Shown here: positions 62,527-64,000 of the stretch, in pieces
Layout: the number at the start of each line of letters is the position of its first letter
How positions within the stretch are numbered: position 1 is the stretch's first letter
Assembly (NCBI RefSeq): GCF_000807255.1
Contig: NZ_CP009268.1
Coordinates: 2,572,384-2,636,383 of the forward strand
Direction of reading: 5' to 3'
DNA: 64,000 nt
Source: Clostridium pasteurianum DSM 525 = ATCC 6013
GTDB taxonomy: Bacteria > Bacillota > Clostridia > Clostridiales > Clostridiaceae
Position numbers and translations under genes: made by a program
The notes under the pieces: model-generated
Database searches by the model: none
The model's input: only the letters and a program-made list of their open reading frames with translations
Told to the model about the DNA's origin: nothing

Positions 62527-62610
62527 TGGTGCAGGTGACGGGACTTGAACCCGTACGTCTTCGACACACGCCCCTCAAACGTGCCTGTCTGCCAATTCCA
62601 GCACACCTGC
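62527..62610 (-). tRNA. tRNA-Leu (anticodon GAG), CCA encoded
   Basis: 84 nt. Acceptor stem GCAGGTG / CACCTGC, discriminator A, encoded CCA, D-loop with GGAATTGG, anticodon stem CACGT/GCGTG with loop TTGAGGG (anticodon GAG), a leucine-type variable arm, and T-loop GTTCAAG. The 3' half from the anticodon on is the att repeat, now provided by the element. Confidence 0.93.
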
Positions 62611-62836
62611 ATAATATTCAATTTTTTATTTTAACGAGGGTTTTTCACAATTTTAACTTCAACTTTGGCACTGACATAACGCCATCCCAAACGTGCCTGT
62701 CTGCCAATTCCAGCACACCTGCATAATATTTAAATTTTTATTTTAACGAGGATTTTTTACTATCTTTACTTCAACTTTGGCACTGACATAACGCCATCCC
62801 AAAGTAGCCTGTCTGCCAGTTCCAGCACTCTCGCAT
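62577..62836 (-). repeat. 112-bp tandem repeats with tRNA-Leu 5' halves
   Basis: Units start at 62577, 62689 and 62801 (exactly 112 bp apart); the third is incomplete and diverged. Each has the 5' half of tRNA-Leu up to the anticodon loop, the tRNA upstream/promoter region (TTGTGA...TAAAAT in unit 1) and a block with GGGATGGCGTTAT in place of the 3' half. The segment 62837-63009 is AT-rich with no gene. Confidence 0.85.
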
Positions 62837-63009
62837 ATTTAATTTTTACTAAAAAACAACTATCTCTATTAAATAAGTATTTTCATATACTGTAAATAAT
62901 CACGATATAGATTATATTATATAGATTTGATTTCGTCAATAGTTTTTTGCATATCTAAAAACATAGTTGTTACTAAAAAACAAATCATATTATATATTTA
63001 AACTAAAGT

Positions 63010-63044
63010 GAGCTTTGATATTGAAATGTAGAATATCAAAGCTC
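63010..63044. terminator. hairpin between the transglycosylase gene and the tRNA region
   Basis: A 13-bp perfect stem GAGCTTTGATATT (63010-63022) / AATATCAAAGCTC (63032-63044). A short T-tract follows on the minus strand; it likely ends the slt-coaE unit. Confidence 0.75.
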
Positions 63045-63089
63045 GGCTTTAAATTATTTACAATATCAATTTAAAAACTTATTTTCAAA

Positions 63090-63644
63090 CTAATTATTAC
63101 TATAAAGCCATCTATATATATTATAGTTCACCCTTATTTTCTTAACATACTTGTCCGTCTCAGGGAAAGGTATATAGTGAATATTTTTTCCATCCTTTGA
63201 GTGATCTTTATTGTTGAGCCAAGATCTAACATTACCTCTTCCACCATTATAGGCAGCAGATACCAAGTCCCAGTTGTTAAACTCCTGTCTAAGATTATCC
63301 AGATACCAGCATCCCATTCTTATACTGTATTCGGGATCATATAACTTATCAGCACTGAAGCCCTTAAGTCCCATTTTTTCTGCGGCCCATTGCCCTGTTT
63401 CTTCAGTTATCTGCATTATTCCATAGGCATTTTTATTAGATTTAGCTTCTGGATTAAAATTACTTTCTGTTTTTGCAATAGCAGCTACATAGTAGGGACT
63501 CAAATTATATTTACTTGAATATTCATATATATATTTAGAATATTTCATAGGATAATAATGTTTTCCTATTGTTTTTACATTTAATGCTGCAACTATTACT
63601 ATAACCACTATAACAAAAATGAATAGTAAACTTTTTCCTTTCAT
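63090..63644 (-). CDS. soluble lytic transglycosylase-like protein (Slt type)
   Basis: 184 aa with one N-terminal signal anchor (residues 4-24). SLT domain: the catalytic Glu in AAIAKTESNFNPEAKS, then NAYGIMQITEETG, IRMGCWYLDNL and VSAAYNGGRGNV, all canonical. It cleaves glycan strands of peptidoglycan at the cell surface. It follows coaE by 8 bases, the arrangement found in Clostridium chromosomes, so it is a housekeeping gene and not the prophage lysis gene. Confidence 0.93.
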   Translation of the reverse strand: MKGKSLLFIFVIVVIVIVAALNVKTIGKHYYPMKYSKYIYEYSSKYNLSPYYVAAIAKTESNFNPEAKSNKNAYGIMQITEETGQWAAEKMGLKGFSADKLYDPEYSIRMGCWYLDNLRQEFNNWDLVSAAYNGGRGNVRSWLNNKDHSKDGKNIHYIPFPETDKYVKKIRVNYNIYRWLYSNN

Positions 63645-63652
63645 TGTTCCTC

Positions 63653-64000
63653 CTACAATATATTTATAGATGTCAATAGTTTTTCAACTTGACTTTCAGT
63701 ATAGTCTATACTTACACTGGTATCTATTATAACATCTACATATTTTTTCTTTTCTTCCAAGGGCATCTGAGCATTTATTCTGTTGATTACCTGCTGAAGG
63801 TTCATTTTATCTCTTTCCATAACTCTTTTTATTTGTGTTTCTCTATCAACCCAAGCTAGAATATTCAAATCCATATCATTATTTATTCCCGTTTCAATTA
63901 GTATTGGAGCATCAAGGACACAAATATTTTCCTTTAAATCCTCATATAGTTTAATATGCTTGAATATGTCCTTTTTAATATAGGGCATTATTATTTCCTC
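63653..64000 (-). CDS. coaE: dephospho-CoA kinase, C-terminal part
   Basis: The frame is open to the window edge, so the start and P-loop are outside. The visible 115 residues include [13 protein letters not shown] (the conserved 'P.L.E' strand), [17 protein letters not shown] and [21 protein letters not shown], which define CoaE (R..R...., Q.....K...AD.VI.N). It performs the last step of CoA synthesis. Chromosomal flank. Confidence 0.93.
   Translation of the reverse strand, partial: EEIIMPYIKKDIFKHIKLYEDLKENICVLDAPILIETGINNDMDLNILAWVDRETQIKRVMERDKMNLQQVINRINAQMPLEEKKKYVDVIIDTSVSIDYTESQVEKLLTSINIL

Larger units (their letters stand above)
4597..62578. mobile_element. tRNA-Leu-integrated composite element, about 57.9 kb
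   Basis: Bounded by a perfect 52-bp direct repeat of the tRNA-Leu(GAG) 3' half (4597-4648 and 62527-62578). The right copy completes the functional tRNA. Contents: a Detocs operon, a prophage, a Tn7-like transposon, restriction and other accessory cassettes. No conjugation genes are seen. Unusually, no integrase lies next to either end; the only recombinases are at 10.3-11.9 kb (serine) and 31.1-32.0 kb (tyrosine). Confidence 0.85.

Noticed and set aside
62689-62836. Additional functional tRNA genes
   Set aside because: Only the 5' half matches tRNA-Leu; the second half cannot form an anticodon stem, T-arm or acceptor 3' strand.
63090-63644. Lytic transglycosylase as the missing prophage lysis gene
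   Set aside because: It lies outside the att repeat, next to coaE, has a signal anchor and the usual chromosomal arrangement, so it is a host gene.

Overview
The window is AT-rich DNA with Clostridium-type genes and Shine-Dalgarno signals (AGGAGG/GGAGG). It most likely comes from the chromosome of a Clostridium sensu stricto species. The chromosomal flanks are the end of an iron-type alcohol dehydrogenase and an HxlR regulator on the left, and a tRNA-Leu(GAG), a lytic transglycosylase and coaE on the right. I cannot name the species.

Almost everything between about 0.97 kb and 62.6 kb is acquired DNA at the 3' half of the tRNA-Leu gene. A perfect 52-bp direct repeat (4597-4648 and 62527-62578) bounds an element of about 57.9 kb. 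A third, decayed copy (972-1008) shows that an older element sat next to it; its residue (about 1.0-4.6 kb) holds a VanZ-like gene, a thioredoxin-like gene, an IS91-type element and what looks like the tail of an IS605/TnpB element. Upstream of the intact tRNA the 5' half of the same gene is repeated in 112-bp tandem units.

Inside the element, reading left to right: (a) a complete Detocs-type two-component defence operon (4.9-10.0 kb: TPR histidine kinase, stand-alone receiver, receiver-nucleosidase fusion); (b) a large serine recombinase; (c) the late genes of a siphovirus-type prophage on the minus strand (12.2-32.9 kb: tail tip, Dit, tape measure, tail chaperones with a -1 frameshift site, tail tube, connectors, capsid, scaffold, portal, terminases), carrying extra cassettes: a lipoprotein, a 160-aa protein, a HEPN / unknown / SecB-like three-gene cassette with its own promoter, and a ParA-like ATPase plus tyrosine recombinase between the two terminase genes; (d) prophage accessory and early genes (33-47.4 kb: gamma-glutamylcyclotransferase plus amidoligase, ParB-methylase, an Fe-S-type helicase and a very large polymerase of the eukaryotic RDR/YonO superfamily). 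The polymerase gene is cut in two by a 3.25-kb Tn7-like (TnsB/TnsC-type) transposon; removing the transposon and one 6-bp target duplication restores a single 1166-codon frame. (e) A second accessory region (47.6-62.3 kb) holds a HEPN-motif protein, a PLD-nuclease/SNF2-helicase plus Eco57I-like methylase restriction system with a C-protein-like regulator and candidate operators, a helicase/small protein/ParA cassette, and a membrane-protein cassette with two paralogous small proteins.

No holin or endolysin, DNA polymerase or recognisable lysogeny repressor is visible, and the RDR-like gene is broken. The prophage is therefore probably defective and now serves mainly as a carrier of defence cassettes. 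The items I consider most worth following are the HEPN/SecB-like cassette, the interrupted RDR-like polymerase, the PLD-helicase/methylase system and the helicase/ParA cassette.
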